Below are positions 37,648-47,047 of a stretch of DNA of 64,000 nucleotides, piece by piece. Position 1 is the first letter of the stretch, and each line of letters starts with the position of its first letter. The stretch is from contig NZ_JAIQZJ010000012.1 of the NCBI RefSeq assembly GCF_020073815.1, forward strand, positions 62,001 to 126,000, in the 5' to 3' direction. This DNA comes from Nocardioides mangrovi. GTDB lineage: Bacteria > Actinomycetota > Actinomycetes > Propionibacteriales > Nocardioidaceae. The position numbers were made by a program, and so were the translations under genes. Below the pieces are notes generated by a model that was not told the origin of the DNA, made no database searches, and was given only the letters and a program-made list of their open reading frames with translations.

Positions 37648-39788
37648 CCGTTCAGGCTAGCCGGGACGGGTTCCTCCTCCGCTGAGGGCTCGGACGGCGG
37701 GACGACCGGGGGCTTGCGGTCGAGCGCGCTCGGCCACCAGATCCGGCCCCGGATGTCGAGGTTGAGGGCGGTGACCAGCACCGACCTGACGATCATCGTG
37801 TCGAGCAGGACGCCGAGCGCGATGGTGGTGCCGATCTGGAGGGTGAAGGTGAGCGGCATGGTGGCCAGGGCGGCGAACGTCGCGGCCAGCACGATGCCCG
37901 CCGAGGTGATCACGCCGCCGGTCGAGGACAGGGCGATCAGGGAGCCGCGGCGGGTGCCCTGGGTCGCGGTCTCCTCCCGGACCCGGGTCATCAGGAAGAT
38001 GTTGTAGTCGATGCCGAGGGCGACCAGGAACACGAACGCGAAGAGTGGGAAGCCCGGATCGGTGTGCGGTCGGTCGTAGAGCAGGTCGAAGACGATGCCG
38101 GAGATGCCCATCGCGGCGGCGAAGGACAGGATCACGGTGCCGATCAGCAGCAGCGGCGACGCGATCGCGCGCAGCAGTCCGATCAGGATCAGGAACACCG
38201 CGGCCAGGACGATCGGGATGATCACCTTGTTGTCACGCTCGGAGGCCTTCTCGACGTCGAGCGTGACCGCGCTGTAGCCGGTGACCAGCGCGTCGGCACC
38301 GGGCACCGCATGGACCGCGTCACGGACGTCCTCGACCGCCGCGATCGCGTCGTCGGAGATCGGGTCGGACTGCAGGTTGGCGATCACGAGGGCGGTGTCG
38401 CCCTGGACGATCGGCTGCGGCAGGACCTGGACCCCGTCGACGCCCTCCAGGGACGCGATGACGTCGTCGGCCCGGTCGGCCTTGGCGATGATCTGGATCG
38501 GGGTGCTGGCGTCGATCAGGCCGTGGTCGACGAGCAGCTGCTGGCCGACCACCGAGTCGGCCTCGTTGGTGTACTGCTCGTCGCTGGGGATGCCCGAGGT
38601 GTCGAGCAGCAACGAGCCCAGGCTGACCAGGGCGAGCGCGAGGGCGGTGCCGATCCAGACCGCGCGCGGGCGGCCGTCGATCCGGTTGCCGACCCGCGCC
38701 CAGAAGCCGGAGGTGGTCGGCTCGCTGCTGCCGTAGCGCGGCACGAAGGGCCAGAAGACCCAGCGGCCGCAGATCACCAGCAACGCGGGCAGGAAGGTGA
38801 CCATCACCAGGCAGGTGATCGCGACGCCGATGGCGTTGGCCGGACCGAGTCCGGCGGTGGAGTTGAGCTCGGCGAACATCAGGCAGAGCAGACCGACCAC
38901 GACCGTCGTCGCCGAGGCGAGGATCGCCGGCGCGGCCCGGTGCAGCGCGAACGCCATCGCCTCGTGGCGGTCCTCGTGGCGGCGCAGCTCCTCGCGGTAG
39001 CGGGCGATCAGCAGCAGCGCGTAGTCGGTGCCGGCGCCGATGACCAGCACGGTGAGGATGAACTGGGTCTGGCCGTTGATGGTGAGCGGCGTGTACTTCG
39101 CGAGCAGGTAGAGCAGGCCCATGGTGATGCCGAGGCTGGCCACGGCGCTGAGGATCGGCAGCAGCCACAGGATGGGGCTGCGGTAGCTCGCCAGCAGGAT
39201 CAGGATGACCACGCCGAGGGTGATCAGGAGCAGCTTGCCGTCGAAGCCGGAGAAGACCGAGGACTGGTCGGCGGTCGACCCGCCGGCGCCCGCGAGGTAG
39301 ACGTCGACCCCGTCGATCGCCGTGATGTCGCGGACCTCGTCGGCCAGGCTCGGCATCTCCTCCCAGAGCGCGTCGCCGAAGTTGACGGTGAACTCGAGCT
39401 TGGCGACCTTGCCGTCGTCGGACACGAACGGCACCGGCGACCCGGCCGCCTCGGCGCCCTGCGGCGTGATCACGTCGGACACCCCGTCGAGGTCCCCGAG
39501 CTCGGCGGCCTGCGACTCGATCGCGGCGAGGTCGTCGTCGGTCAGCCCGGACTCGCGATAGTAGACGACGGTGGTGCCGACGTCGTACTGGTCCTGGAAG
39601 GTGTTGAGCGCATCCATCGCCCGGGTCGACTCGGCGCTGGAGGGCAGCCACGAGTCGGCGTCGTTCTCCTGGACGTCGGTCAGCTTGCCGGCGAACGAGC
39701 CCATGATCACGACGAGCGCGAGGACGCCGACGAGGACGAACCACTTGGAGAAGCGGCCGGTGAGCTTGCCGGCGATCTGTCGGTGCAT
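37644..39788 (-). CDS. MMPL-family RND membrane transporter
   Basis: 714 aa. Two halves, each with a large extracytoplasmic loop and six membrane segments ([20 protein letters not shown] at the start; [28 protein letters not shown]; second half [15 protein letters not shown]). The GxxxDY signature occurs in both halves ([21 protein letters not shown]), as in MmpL proton-driven lipid or drug exporters. The ATG at 39788 was chosen for its GGAAGAG ribosome site; an in-frame ATG at 39824 adds 12 residues. The stop overlaps the fbiC start. Confidence 0.92.
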   Translation of the reverse strand: MHRQIAGKLTGRFSKWFVLVGVLALVVIMGSFAGKLTDVQENDADSWLPSSAESTRAMDALNTFQDQYDVGTTVVYYRESGLTDDDLAAIESQAAELGDLDGVSDVITPQGAEAAGSPVPFVSDDGKVAKLEFTVNFGDALWEEMPSLADEVRDITAIDGVDVYLAGAGGSTADQSSVFSGFDGKLLLITLGVVILILLASYRSPILWLLPILSAVASLGITMGLLYLLAKYTPLTINGQTQFILTVLVIGAGTDYALLLIARYREELRRHEDRHEAMAFALHRAAPAILASATTVVVGLLCLMFAELNSTAGLGPANAIGVAITCLVMVTFLPALLVICGRWVFWPFVPRYGSSEPTTSGFWARVGNRIDGRPRAVWIGTALALALVSLGSLLLDTSGIPSDEQYTNEADSVVGQQLLVDHGLIDASTPIQIIAKADRADDVIASLEGVDGVQVLPQPIVQGDTALVIANLQSDPISDDAIAAVEDVRDAVHAVPGADALVTGYSAVTLDVEKASERDNKVIIPIVLAAVFLILIGLLRAIASPLLLIGTVILSFAAAMGISGIVFDLLYDRPHTDPGFPLFAFVFLVALGIDYNIFLMTRVREETATQGTRRGSLIALSSTGGVITSAGIVLAATFAALATMPLTFTLQIGTTIALGVLLDTMIVRSVLVTALNLDIRGRIWWPSALDRKPPVVPPSEPSAEEEPVPASLNG

Positions 39789-39921
39789 GACGATCACTCT
39801 TCCAGTCGGCGGGGACAGTGGCATCGGGGTTTTCCCCTAGCCCGGGGTGACTCCGACCGGCGGCACCGGCAGAACTCATCCGACGTCGTCCGTCCCTATT
39901 TCCCGCACGTTGCATGAGGGC

Positions 39922-39927
39922 TAGTTT
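39922..39927 (+). promoter_or_regulatory. Predicted leaderless-type -10 (TAGTTT) for the acyl-CoA synthetase
   Basis: TAGTTT ends 6 nt before the ATG at 39934 and no ribosome site lies between. The divergent gap 39789-39933 otherwise shows only short G/C-rich stretches, including TTTTCCCC followed by CCCGGGG near 39826-39847. Confidence 0.55.
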
Positions 39928-39933
39928 CGGGAC

Positions 39934-41442
39934 ATGTATCCCGGCACCTGGGCCGCTCGTACCCCCGACAAGCCGGCGCTGGTGATGGCCGGCTCCGGCC
40001 GCACGCTGACCTACGCCGAGCTCGACGAGCGCAGCCTCCGGCTGGCGCACGTGCTCCGGGACGCGGGACTCGTCGTCGGCGACGTCGTCGCCCTGCTGTC
40101 GGACAACCGGCCCGAGGCGTACGAGGTCTACTGGGCGGCGCTGCGGTCGGGCCTCTACGTGACGGCGGTCAACCACCACCTCAGCGCCGAGGAGGTGTCC
40201 TACATCGTCCGCGACTGCGGCGCGAAGGCGCTCGTGGTGGCCCCGACGAAGAGCGACCTGGCGGCCGAGCTCGACGTGGACGTCGACCTGGTGCTGACCG
40301 TCGAGGGCGGCTACGAGTCGGCGCTCGCCGCGGCCTCGGCGGAGCCGCTGGCCGAGCAGCCGCACGGCGACGACCTGCTCTACTCCTCCGGCACCACGGG
40401 GCGTCCGAAGGGCATCAAGCCGCCGCTGCCCGCGATCGCCGTCGACGAGCCCGGCTACGTCTACCCGACCGTCTTCGGCGGGCTCTACGGCTTCGGCGAG
40501 GACACCGTCTACCTCTCGCCGGCCCCGGTCTACCACGCCGCGCCGCTCCGCTTCGGCGGCGTCGTCCACGCGCTCGGCGGCACGCTGGTGATGATGGAGC
40601 GGTTCGACGCCGAGGACGCGCTCCGCGCGATCGAGCGGTACGCCGTGACGCACACGCAGATGGTGCCGACCATGTTCGTGCGGCTGCTGAAGCTGCCGGA
40701 GGACGTGCGCGCGTCGTACGACGTGAGCTCGCTGCGGTGCGTCGTCCACGCCGCCGCGCCCTGCCCGGTCGACGTGAAGCGGCGGATGATCGAGTGGTTC
40801 GGCCCGATCGTGCACGAGTACTACGCCTCGACCGAGGCCAACGGCGCGACCTTCATCGACTCGACGTCGTGGCTGGCGCACCCCGGGTCGGTCGGCACCG
40901 CGCTGATGGGGATCATCCGGATCTGCTCGGACGACGGCGCGGTGCTCGGGCCGGGCGAGGTCGGGACGGTCTACTTCGAGCGCGAGCAGCGGACCTTCAG
41001 CTACCACAACGACCCCGAGCGGACGGCGTCCACGCAGCACCCCGAGCACGAGAGCTGGACGACCGTCGGGGACCTCGGCTACGTCGACGAGGACGGCTAC
41101 CTCTACCTCACCGACCGCAAGGCGTTCATGATCATCTCGGGCGGCGTGAACATCTACCCGCAGGAGGTCGAGGATCTCTTCTCCCTGCACCCCGCCGTCA
41201 CCGACATCGCCGTCATCGGGGTGCCCGACGACGAGATGGGCGAGCGGGTCGTGGCCTTCGTCCAGCCCGCCCCGGGCGTCGCGGCCGGGGCCGAGCTCGT
41301 CGCCGAGCTCACGGCGTACGCCCGTGACCGGATCGCGCACTTCAAGGTGCCGCGGGAGTTCCACTTCCGCGACGAGCTGCCCCGCACCCCGACCGGGAAG
41401 ATGGTCAAGGGGAAGCTGCGGGACGAGTACGTCGGGGCGTAG
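39934..41442 (+). CDS. Acyl-CoA synthetase (AMP-forming, FadD-like)
   Basis: 502 aa. Adenylate-forming motifs: LLYSSGTTGRPKGIK (P-loop), HEYYASTEANGATF (A5-like), WTTVGDLGYVDEDGYLYLTDRKAFMIISGG, split as VGDLGYVDEDGYLYLTDRK, and C-terminal Lys in TPTGKMVKGKL. It activates a carboxylic acid to its CoA thioester. Substrate length is not clear. Divergent from the MMPL-fbiC unit. ATG 39934 with a leaderless-type promoter. Confidence 0.92.
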   Translation: MYPGTWAARTPDKPALVMAGSGRTLTYAELDERSLRLAHVLRDAGLVVGDVVALLSDNRPEAYEVYWAALRSGLYVTAVNHHLSAEEVSYIVRDCGAKALVVAPTKSDLAAELDVDVDLVLTVEGGYESALAAASAEPLAEQPHGDDLLYSSGTTGRPKGIKPPLPAIAVDEPGYVYPTVFGGLYGFGEDTVYLSPAPVYHAAPLRFGGVVHALGGTLVMMERFDAEDALRAIERYAVTHTQMVPTMFVRLLKLPEDVRASYDVSSLRCVVHAAAPCPVDVKRRMIEWFGPIVHEYYASTEANGATFIDSTSWLAHPGSVGTALMGIIRICSDDGAVLGPGEVGTVYFEREQRTFSYHNDPERTASTQHPEHESWTTVGDLGYVDEDGYLYLTDRKAFMIISGGVNIYPQEVEDLFSLHPAVTDIAVIGVPDDEMGERVVAFVQPAPGVAAGAELVAELTAYARDRIAHFKVPREFHFRDELPRTPTGKMVKGKLRDEYVGA

Positions 41443-41486
41443 GCCTGCGGGCGGATTCCCCCGGCCCGGCCGAGTCACATCCGCAC

Positions 41487-41569
41487 CACTCCTCAGGCGA
41501 GCCCGTCACTTCTCAGGCGTTGCATCGGCCGAGAAGTGCAGCATTCACCGGTGCACCGGTGAATCCTGC
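41487..41569. terminator. Structured intergenic block with long palindrome (bidirectional terminator candidate)
   Basis: Between convergent genes. CACTCCTCAGGCG (41487-41499) and CACTTCTCAGGCG (41507-41519) are direct repeats, and GGCCGAGAAGTG (41527-41538) is nearly their complement. A perfect 22-bp palindrome with half ATTCACCGGTG lies at 41543-41564, extended by GCAG/CTGC (41538-41541 and 41566-41569) to a 16-bp stem with one mismatch. It could end transcription from both sides; a DNA-binding site is also possible. Confidence 0.65.
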
Positions 41570-41578
41570 GTCACCGGC

Positions 41579-42478
41579 TCAGGCCGCGCGGCGGCGCTCC
41601 CACCGGCCGACGAGGACCATCACCAGCAGCGCGAGCAGGCAGCCGCAGATCGCGTCGATGACGTAGTGCTCGGCGAAGTAGGTCAGCGCGGTCGCCATCG
41701 CCAGGGGGTAGAGGAGCAGCAGCCAGCGGGCGGGGGTGCGCAAGCGCGAGATGCCGTAGAGGGCGACCAGGCAGGCGATCCCGCAGTGCAGGGAGGGCAT
41801 GGCGGCGACCTTGTTGCCCATGCCCCACATGATCAGCGTCTGCCGGTGCAGGTCGGAGCCGGCGAAGGCGATCTCCGACCACCCGCGGCTGGTGGTCCGG
41901 TGCACCTCGGGCAGGTAGCCGTCGCGGGCGGCCATCCACGGCGGGGCCATCGGGAAGACGATGTAGATCGCGAGACCGGACATCAGCAGGGTGATGTAGC
42001 GCCGCAGCCAGCGCACCCACTCGTCCCGGTTGCGCACCCACAGCACCCCGGCCAGGGTCAGCGCGACCAGGAAGTGCGACGCGTAGACGGTGGTGAGCAG
42101 GGTGTCCCACCAGCGCGGGGAGAGGTCGTTGGTGCACGGCGTCCCGCACCACGCGTGCTGCAGCGCGACCGTCGGCACGTCGTCGGTGAAGGGCGACGAC
42201 AGCCACTCGTCCACCCGGATCGGGAAGGTGTAGTGCGGGGGGATGCCGATCTCGTCGGCGAGCCCGCGCACCAGCCAGTAGACGACCAGGAGCAGCAGCG
42301 GCTTCCACCAGTCCCGCCAGAAGCGCCAGGGGTCGCGGTCGACGTCCTCGACCTGCCACGCGAGCGTGCCGAGCCAGATCCACACGACGACGCCGGCGGG
42401 GTCGTTGGGGATGCCGACGTACCACGACCAGGCCAGCAGGAGCAGGGCGTACGCCGACACCGCCGTACGTCGGCTCAC
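41579..42478 (-). CDS. PAP2-family membrane phosphatase/phosphotransferase (Aur1/Ipt1-like)
   Basis: 299 aa, about seven membrane segments. Acid-phosphatase motifs: MPSLHCGIACLVAL (SxxH) and AEHYVIDAICG (HxxxD), the two C-terminal elements of the PAP2 site. The overall form is like the inositol phosphotransferase/Aur1 subgroup used in lipid or glycolipid synthesis. GTG at 42478 overlaps the stop of the glycosyltransferase, so the two act in one membrane pathway, possibly a glycolipid or polyprenyl-phosphate route (inference). Confidence 0.85.
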   Translation of the reverse strand: MSRRTAVSAYALLLLAWSWYVGIPNDPAGVVVWIWLGTLAWQVEDVDRDPWRFWRDWWKPLLLLVVYWLVRGLADEIGIPPHYTFPIRVDEWLSSPFTDDVPTVALQHAWCGTPCTNDLSPRWWDTLLTTVYASHFLVALTLAGVLWVRNRDEWVRWLRRYITLLMSGLAIYIVFPMAPPWMAARDGYLPEVHRTTSRGWSEIAFAGSDLHRQTLIMWGMGNKVAAMPSLHCGIACLVALYGISRLRTPARWLLLLYPLAMATALTYFAEHYVIDAICGCLLALLVMVLVGRWERRRAA

Positions 42479-43863
42479 GCGTCGTCCTCCCGGTAGATCG
42501 TCCACTCCCCGGCCGTCGTGGCCAGCGCGTAGTGGTCGGCGAGGACGGCGTCGGCGGTGGTGGCGTCGACGCCCCACGTGCCGAGCGACGTGCCGGCGAC
42601 GACGACCCACGTCGGCCGGTCGTCGCTCTCGAGCAGGGCGGTCAGGTCGGTGAGGTCGGGGTCGTGCACGCGCACCGGGAGGCTCCACAGGTCGGCGTAC
42701 GGGCTCGACAGGTCCGTCGCCCGGAGGATGTTGGCGGCCCCGAACGCCACCACCGCCGTGTCGCCCGGCTCGCGGTGCGCCTGCAGCCAGTCGATCGCGG
42801 GCTGCTCCGCGCGCCCGACCGGGTGCACCAGCACCACGACGAGCGCGACCAGCGTGGACGCAGCCGCGATGGCGTACGACGTCGTGAGCAGCCGGTCGGG
42901 CGACGACCCGCGCTGCAGACCGGCGACGGTGAGGAGCACCAGACCGGGGACGAGGCCCATGAGGTAGTGCAGCCAGTAGCTGCCGCCGCCGAGGACGACG
43001 AAGAGCTCCCAGGCGAGCACCGCGACCGCGGGCCACCACAGCGTCGCGCCGACCGCCCGGCGGGCCAGCGCGAACGCGAGGAGCGGGACGCCCGTGGCGA
43101 GCAGCGCCAGCAGCAGTCCGCCCAACCGGGTCGGCGTCGAGCCGGTGGCCGAGGACGCGATCACCGACGCGGCCTCGCGGCGGAAGACGACGACGCCGTC
43201 CCAGAGGTCGGCGGGAGCGGTGCCGCGCAGGTCGGCCGCGCCGACCCCGACCGCGACGGTCGCCACGGCCGCGACCACGAGCACGCCCAGGGCGGTGAAC
43301 CGGCGGCGCGCGACCAGCAGCACCACCGCCAGCACGAAGACGTCCAGCAGGCTCTGCTTGACCAGTGCGCCCGCGGCGCCGAGCACGCCGGCGAGCATCG
43401 CCCAGGCGAGCTCGGTCTCGACGCGGGCGGAGGCCGCGACGACCGCGGCGCCGCCGCCGAGCAGGAAGGGCAGGCCGAGGAGCTCGCCGTTGACGACGGT
43501 GCTGCCGAAGAGCGGCGTGGCGACGAGCACGGCGGCGGTCAGCGCCGGCAGCAGCGGCGGCACGCCTCCCGCGCGGCCGACGAGCCCGGCCAGCAGCACC
43601 GACACCACGACGACCGCGATCGCCAGCAGCCGCAGGGCCCAGACCGATCCACCGAGCGCGTCGACGAAGGAGAAGATCCCGATCAGCAGCGGCGGTCGGT
43701 CGACGAAGTAGTCGCCGTAGAGCGACCGGCCGTCCGACCACTGGCCGCCCAGGATCAGCAGGCCGCCCTCGTCGGGGCTCAGCGTCCGGCCCGCGAAGGG
43801 CAGCCAGACGAGCCCGGCCACGACGGCCAGGGCGACGACTCCACCCCACCGCGACCGTGACAC
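42475..43863 (-). CDS. GT-C type membrane glycosyltransferase (ArnT/PMT-like)
   Basis: 462 aa, about 11 membrane segments. The N-terminal loop SPDEGGLLILGGQWSDGRS with the acidic DE pair and YGDYFVDRPPLLI are typical of family 39/83-like glycosyltransferases that use polyprenyl-phosphate sugars. A soluble C-terminal domain follows (TAVVAFGAANIL, PTWVVVAGTS). GTG at 43863 follows a TACTGT hexamer by 6 nt. Acceptor unknown. Confidence 0.82.
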   Translation of the reverse strand: MSRSRWGGVVALAVVAGLVWLPFAGRTLSPDEGGLLILGGQWSDGRSLYGDYFVDRPPLLIGIFSFVDALGGSVWALRLLAIAVVVVSVLLAGLVGRAGGVPPLLPALTAAVLVATPLFGSTVVNGELLGLPFLLGGGAAVVAASARVETELAWAMLAGVLGAAGALVKQSLLDVFVLAVVLLVARRRFTALGVLVVAAVATVAVGVGAADLRGTAPADLWDGVVVFRREAASVIASSATGSTPTRLGGLLLALLATGVPLLAFALARRAVGATLWWPAVAVLAWELFVVLGGGSYWLHYLMGLVPGLVLLTVAGLQRGSSPDRLLTTSYAIAAASTLVALVVVLVHPVGRAEQPAIDWLQAHREPGDTAVVAFGAANILRATDLSSPYADLWSLPVRVHDPDLTDLTALLESDDRPTWVVVAGTSLGTWGVDATTADAVLADHYALATTAGEWTIYREDDA

Positions 43864-43869
43864 GCGGTG

Positions 43870-43875
43870 ACAGTA
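43870..43875 (-). promoter_or_regulatory. Predicted leaderless-type -10 (TACTGT) for the GT-C glycosyltransferase
   Basis: On the - strand TACTGT ends 6 nt before the GTG at 43863 and abuts the kdpE stop codon, separating the membrane-enzyme pair from the kdp unit. Confidence 0.55.
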
Positions 43876-44556
43876 CTAGCCCGCCTCGAGGGTGTAGCCC
43901 AGACCTGCCGAGGTGATGAGGTGTCGCGGGTGCGCCGGGTCGTCCTCGAGCTTGCGGCGCAGCTGGGCGGCGTACACCCGGAGGTAGTGCGTCTCGTGCT
44001 CGTACGCCGGCCCCCAGACCTCGCGCAGGATCTGCTCGCGGGTGACCAGCCGGCCGAGGTTGCGGGCGAGGAGCTCGAGGAAGGCCCACTCGGTCGGGGT
44101 GAGCCGGACGTCGACGCCCTCCCGCGCGACCCGCTTGCGGGCCAGGTCGATCTCGAGCGAGCCGACCGTCACGACGGCCTCCTCGGGCGCGGCGACCTGG
44201 CCACGCCGGACGGCGGCGCGCAGCCGGGCCATCAGCTCGTTCATCGCGAACGGCTTGGTGACGTAGTCGTCGGCGCCGAGGTCGAGCGCGTCGACCTTGT
44301 CCTCGCCGTGCTGCCGCGCGGACAGCACCACGATCGGCACGCTGCTCCACCCGCGCAGGCCGGCGATGACCTCGGTGCCGTCCAGGTCGGGCAGGCCCAG
44401 GTCGAGGACGACGACGTCGGGGCGCTCGGTCGCGGCGGCGTCGAGGGCCGAGCGCCCGTCGGCGGCGGTGACGACCTCCCAGCCGTGGGCGCGCAGGTTG
44501 ATCGCCAGTGCGCGTGCCAGCGCGGGCTCGTCGTCGACCACCAGGACCTTGCTCAT
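43876..44556 (-). CDS. kdpE: KdpE, two-component response regulator
   Basis: 226 aa, OmpR class. Receiver domain: acidic pocket VVDDE, phosphoacceptor Asp52 (VVVLDLGLPD), Lys101 (DDYVTKPF). Winged-helix C-terminal domain: RLTPTEWAFLELLARNLGRLV, LREVWGPAYEHETHYLRVYAAQLRRKLE. It activates kdpFABC when potassium is scarce. ATG at 44556 overlaps the kdpD stop. A candidate direct-repeat operator is upstream of kdpF. Confidence 0.97.
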   Translation of the reverse strand: MSKVLVVDDEPALARALAINLRAHGWEVVTAADGRSALDAAATERPDVVVLDLGLPDLDGTEVIAGLRGWSSVPIVVLSARQHGEDKVDALDLGADDYVTKPFAMNELMARLRAAVRRGQVAAPEEAVVTVGSLEIDLARKRVAREGVDVRLTPTEWAFLELLARNLGRLVTREQILREVWGPAYEHETHYLRVYAAQLRRKLEDDPAHPRHLITSAGLGYTLEAG

Positions 44557-47045
44557 GCGCGCGGCACCGCCAGGATCATCGTCAGGCCGCCACCGGGTGT
44601 GTCCTCCGCGGTCAGCGAGCCGCCGATCGCCTCGGCGAGACCCCGCGCGACGGCGAGGCCGAGCCCCAGGCCGCCCGGGCTGGCGTCGCCGAGCCGCTGG
44701 AACGGCTCGAACATCCGCTCCCGCTGGTCGGGCGGTACGCCGGGCCCGCGGTCGACCACGAGCACCTCGACCGTCGCGGGCAGGACGTGGGCGAGCACCC
44801 GCACCGGGGCGCCGGCGGAGACCCGGACGGCGTTGCCGATCAGGTTCGCGACGATCCGCTCGAGGAGCCCGGGGTCGGTGCGCACGAGCGGCACGGTCTC
44901 CTCCACCTCCAGCGACACGGAGCCGGCCGGATGACCGGCGACGGCGAGCGGCAGCACCTCCTCGAGGCTGAGGTCTCGCGGCACCGGGTGGACCAGGCCC
45001 GACTCGAGGCGGGAGAGGTCGAGGAGGTTGTCGATCAGCCGCTCGAGCTGGTCGGCGGACGACTCGACGGCGGCGACGAGCTCGGCCTGGTCCGCCGGAG
45101 GCAGCGACCCCGACACGAGGCCGTCGACCGAGGTGCGCATGGTCGCCAGCGGCGTGCGCAGGTCGTGCGAGACGGCCCGCAGGATCGCGGTGCTGGTGGC
45201 CTCCGCGCGCTCCAGGGCGGCCGCGCGCTCGTCGCGCTCGCGCAGCCGGCGGTACTCCAGCACGAGGCTGGTCTGGACCGCGAACGCCTCCAGCACCCGC
45301 TGGTCGGTCGCCCGCAGCGGAGCGCCGCAGAGCACGATCACGTGGTCGTCGTCGACGGCGACGCGGGTGTCGCCCTCGTCGGGGGCGCAGGCCGCGTCGG
45401 GTCCGGTCGCGGCGACCACCGTCCAGCCGGTGGGGGAGCGGGAGAGCAGCGAGGCGGCGCGCTGCCCGAAGGTCTCCCGGAGGCGGGCCACGATCGCGTC
45501 GGCGGTGTCCTGGCCGGTGAGCACCGAGCGCGACAGGGACCCCAGGGTGGCGGCCTCGGTGCGGGCCCGGACCGCGTCGGAGGCACGGCGCGAGGCGCGG
45601 TCGACCACTCGTGCGACCCCGATGGCGACGGCGACGAAGACCAGCAGCGCGACCACGTTGGTCGGCTCGGAGATGGTCAGTCGCCGGACCGGCGGGGTGA
45701 AGAACCAGTTCATCAGCAGGAAGCCGCCGACCGCCGCGATCAGCGCGGGCAGCATGCCGCCGACGAGGGCGACGAGCACGGTCACGGCCAGGAAGAGCAG
45801 CACGTCGAGCGGGAGCTGGTCGGGGTCGCTGAACTGCCGCAGCACGAGCGTCAGCAGCAGCGGCAGCACCACCGAGAGCACGACTCCCGCGACCTGACGG
45901 CGCGGGCTGAGCGGCGAGGCGTACCACCGGGGCCGGCCGGCCCCCGCGCCCTGCTCGTGGGTGACGAGGTGGACGTCGATGGTGCCGGCGAGCGAGGCGA
46001 TCCGTTCGCCCGTCGTCCCCGTGAAGAGGCGGCGCAGCCGGCCGTGCCGCGAGACGCCGACGATGATCATCGTGGCGTTGGCGCCGGTGGCGTAGTCGAC
46101 GACCGCCTGTGGGACGTCCTCGCCGACGACCGAGTGGAAGGTCCCGCCGAGAGAGGCGACGAGCTGCTGGGCCCGCTCGATCCGGGCCTCGTCCGGGTTG
46201 GCGATCCCGTCGGCCGCGATCACGTGCAGGGCGATGAGGTCCGACCCGGCGGCGCGCTGCGCGAGCCGCGCCCCACGGCGCAGCAGCGTCTCGCTCTCGG
46301 CGCCGCCCGTGACCGCGACGACGATGCGCTCCTTGGCCGGCCACGGGTGCTCGATCCGGTGCGCGCGCCGGTAGTCGCCGAGCGCGTCGTCGACGCGGTC
46401 GGCCAGCCAGAGCAGGGCGAGCTCGCGCAGGGCGGTGAGGTTGCCGACCCGGAAGTACGACGTGAGCGACGCATCGATCTGGTCGGCGCGGTAGATGTTG
46501 CCGTGGGCCATCCGTCGGCGCAGGGCGTCGGGGGACATGTCCACGAGCTGGATCTGGTCGGCGGTGCGGACGACGTCGTCGGGCACGGTCTCGCGCTGCC
46601 GGACACCGGTGATCCGCTCCACCTCGTCGTTGAGCGACTCCAGGTGCTGGATGTTGACGGTGGTGATGACGTCGATGCCCGCCCGGCGGATCAGCTCGAC
46701 GTCCTCGGCGCGCTTCTCCCGCGCGCTGCCGGGCACGTTGGTGTGCGCGAGCTCGTCGACGCAGACCACGGCCGGCGCGCGGGCGATCACGGCCTCGGTG
46801 TCCATCTCGGTGAAGGTGGTGCCGCGGTAGGAGACCTCCTTGCGCGGCAGGACCTCCAGGCCCTCGAGCATCCCGGCGGTGTGCTCCCGGCCGTGGGTCT
46901 CGACGTACCCGATGACCACGTCGGTGCCGCGCTCGCAGCGGCGGCGCGCCTCGCTGAGCATCGCGTAGGTCTTGCCGACGCCGGGTGCCGCGCCCAGGTA
47001 GACCGTCAGCCGTCCCCGGCGCGACGCCTGCCCCTGCTCCGACAC
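44553..47045 (-). CDS. kdpD: KdpD, potassium-sensing histidine kinase
   Basis: 830 aa from GTG 47045; a GTG at 47051 (overlapping the kdpC stop as GTGA) adds two residues. I prefer 47045 because AGGA lies 8 nt before it. Domains: N-terminal KdpD nucleotide-binding domain (RLTVYLGAAPGVGKTYAMLS), USP-like domain (ERIVVAVTGGAESETLLRRG), four short membrane segments (VVLSVVLPLLLTLVL, LLFLAVTVLVALVGG, LIAAVGGFLLMNWFF, VVALLVFVAVAIGVA), GAF-like region, HisKA with His627 (VSHDLRTPLA), and ATPase (NLIGNAVRVS, GLGLGLAVARGLA). Confidence 0.96.
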   Translation of the reverse strand: MSEQGQASRRGRLTVYLGAAPGVGKTYAMLSEARRRCERGTDVVIGYVETHGREHTAGMLEGLEVLPRKEVSYRGTTFTEMDTEAVIARAPAVVCVDELAHTNVPGSAREKRAEDVELIRRAGIDVITTVNIQHLESLNDEVERITGVRQRETVPDDVVRTADQIQLVDMSPDALRRRMAHGNIYRADQIDASLTSYFRVGNLTALRELALLWLADRVDDALGDYRRAHRIEHPWPAKERIVVAVTGGAESETLLRRGARLAQRAAGSDLIALHVIAADGIANPDEARIERAQQLVASLGGTFHSVVGEDVPQAVVDYATGANATMIIVGVSRHGRLRRLFTGTTGERIASLAGTIDVHLVTHEQGAGAGRPRWYASPLSPRRQVAGVVLSVVLPLLLTLVLRQFSDPDQLPLDVLLFLAVTVLVALVGGMLPALIAAVGGFLLMNWFFTPPVRRLTISEPTNVVALLVFVAVAIGVARVVDRASRRASDAVRARTEAATLGSLSRSVLTGQDTADAIVARLRETFGQRAASLLSRSPTGWTVVAATGPDAACAPDEGDTRVAVDDDHVIVLCGAPLRATDQRVLEAFAVQTSLVLEYRRLRERDERAAALERAEATSTAILRAVSHDLRTPLATMRTSVDGLVSGSLPPADQAELVAAVESSADQLERLIDNLLDLSRLESGLVHPVPRDLSLEEVLPLAVAGHPAGSVSLEVEETVPLVRTDPGLLERIVANLIGNAVRVSAGAPVRVLAHVLPATVEVLVVDRGPGVPPDQRERMFEPFQRLGDASPGGLGLGLAVARGLAEAIGGSLTAEDTPGGGLTMILAVPRA

Positions 47046-47047
47046 AC

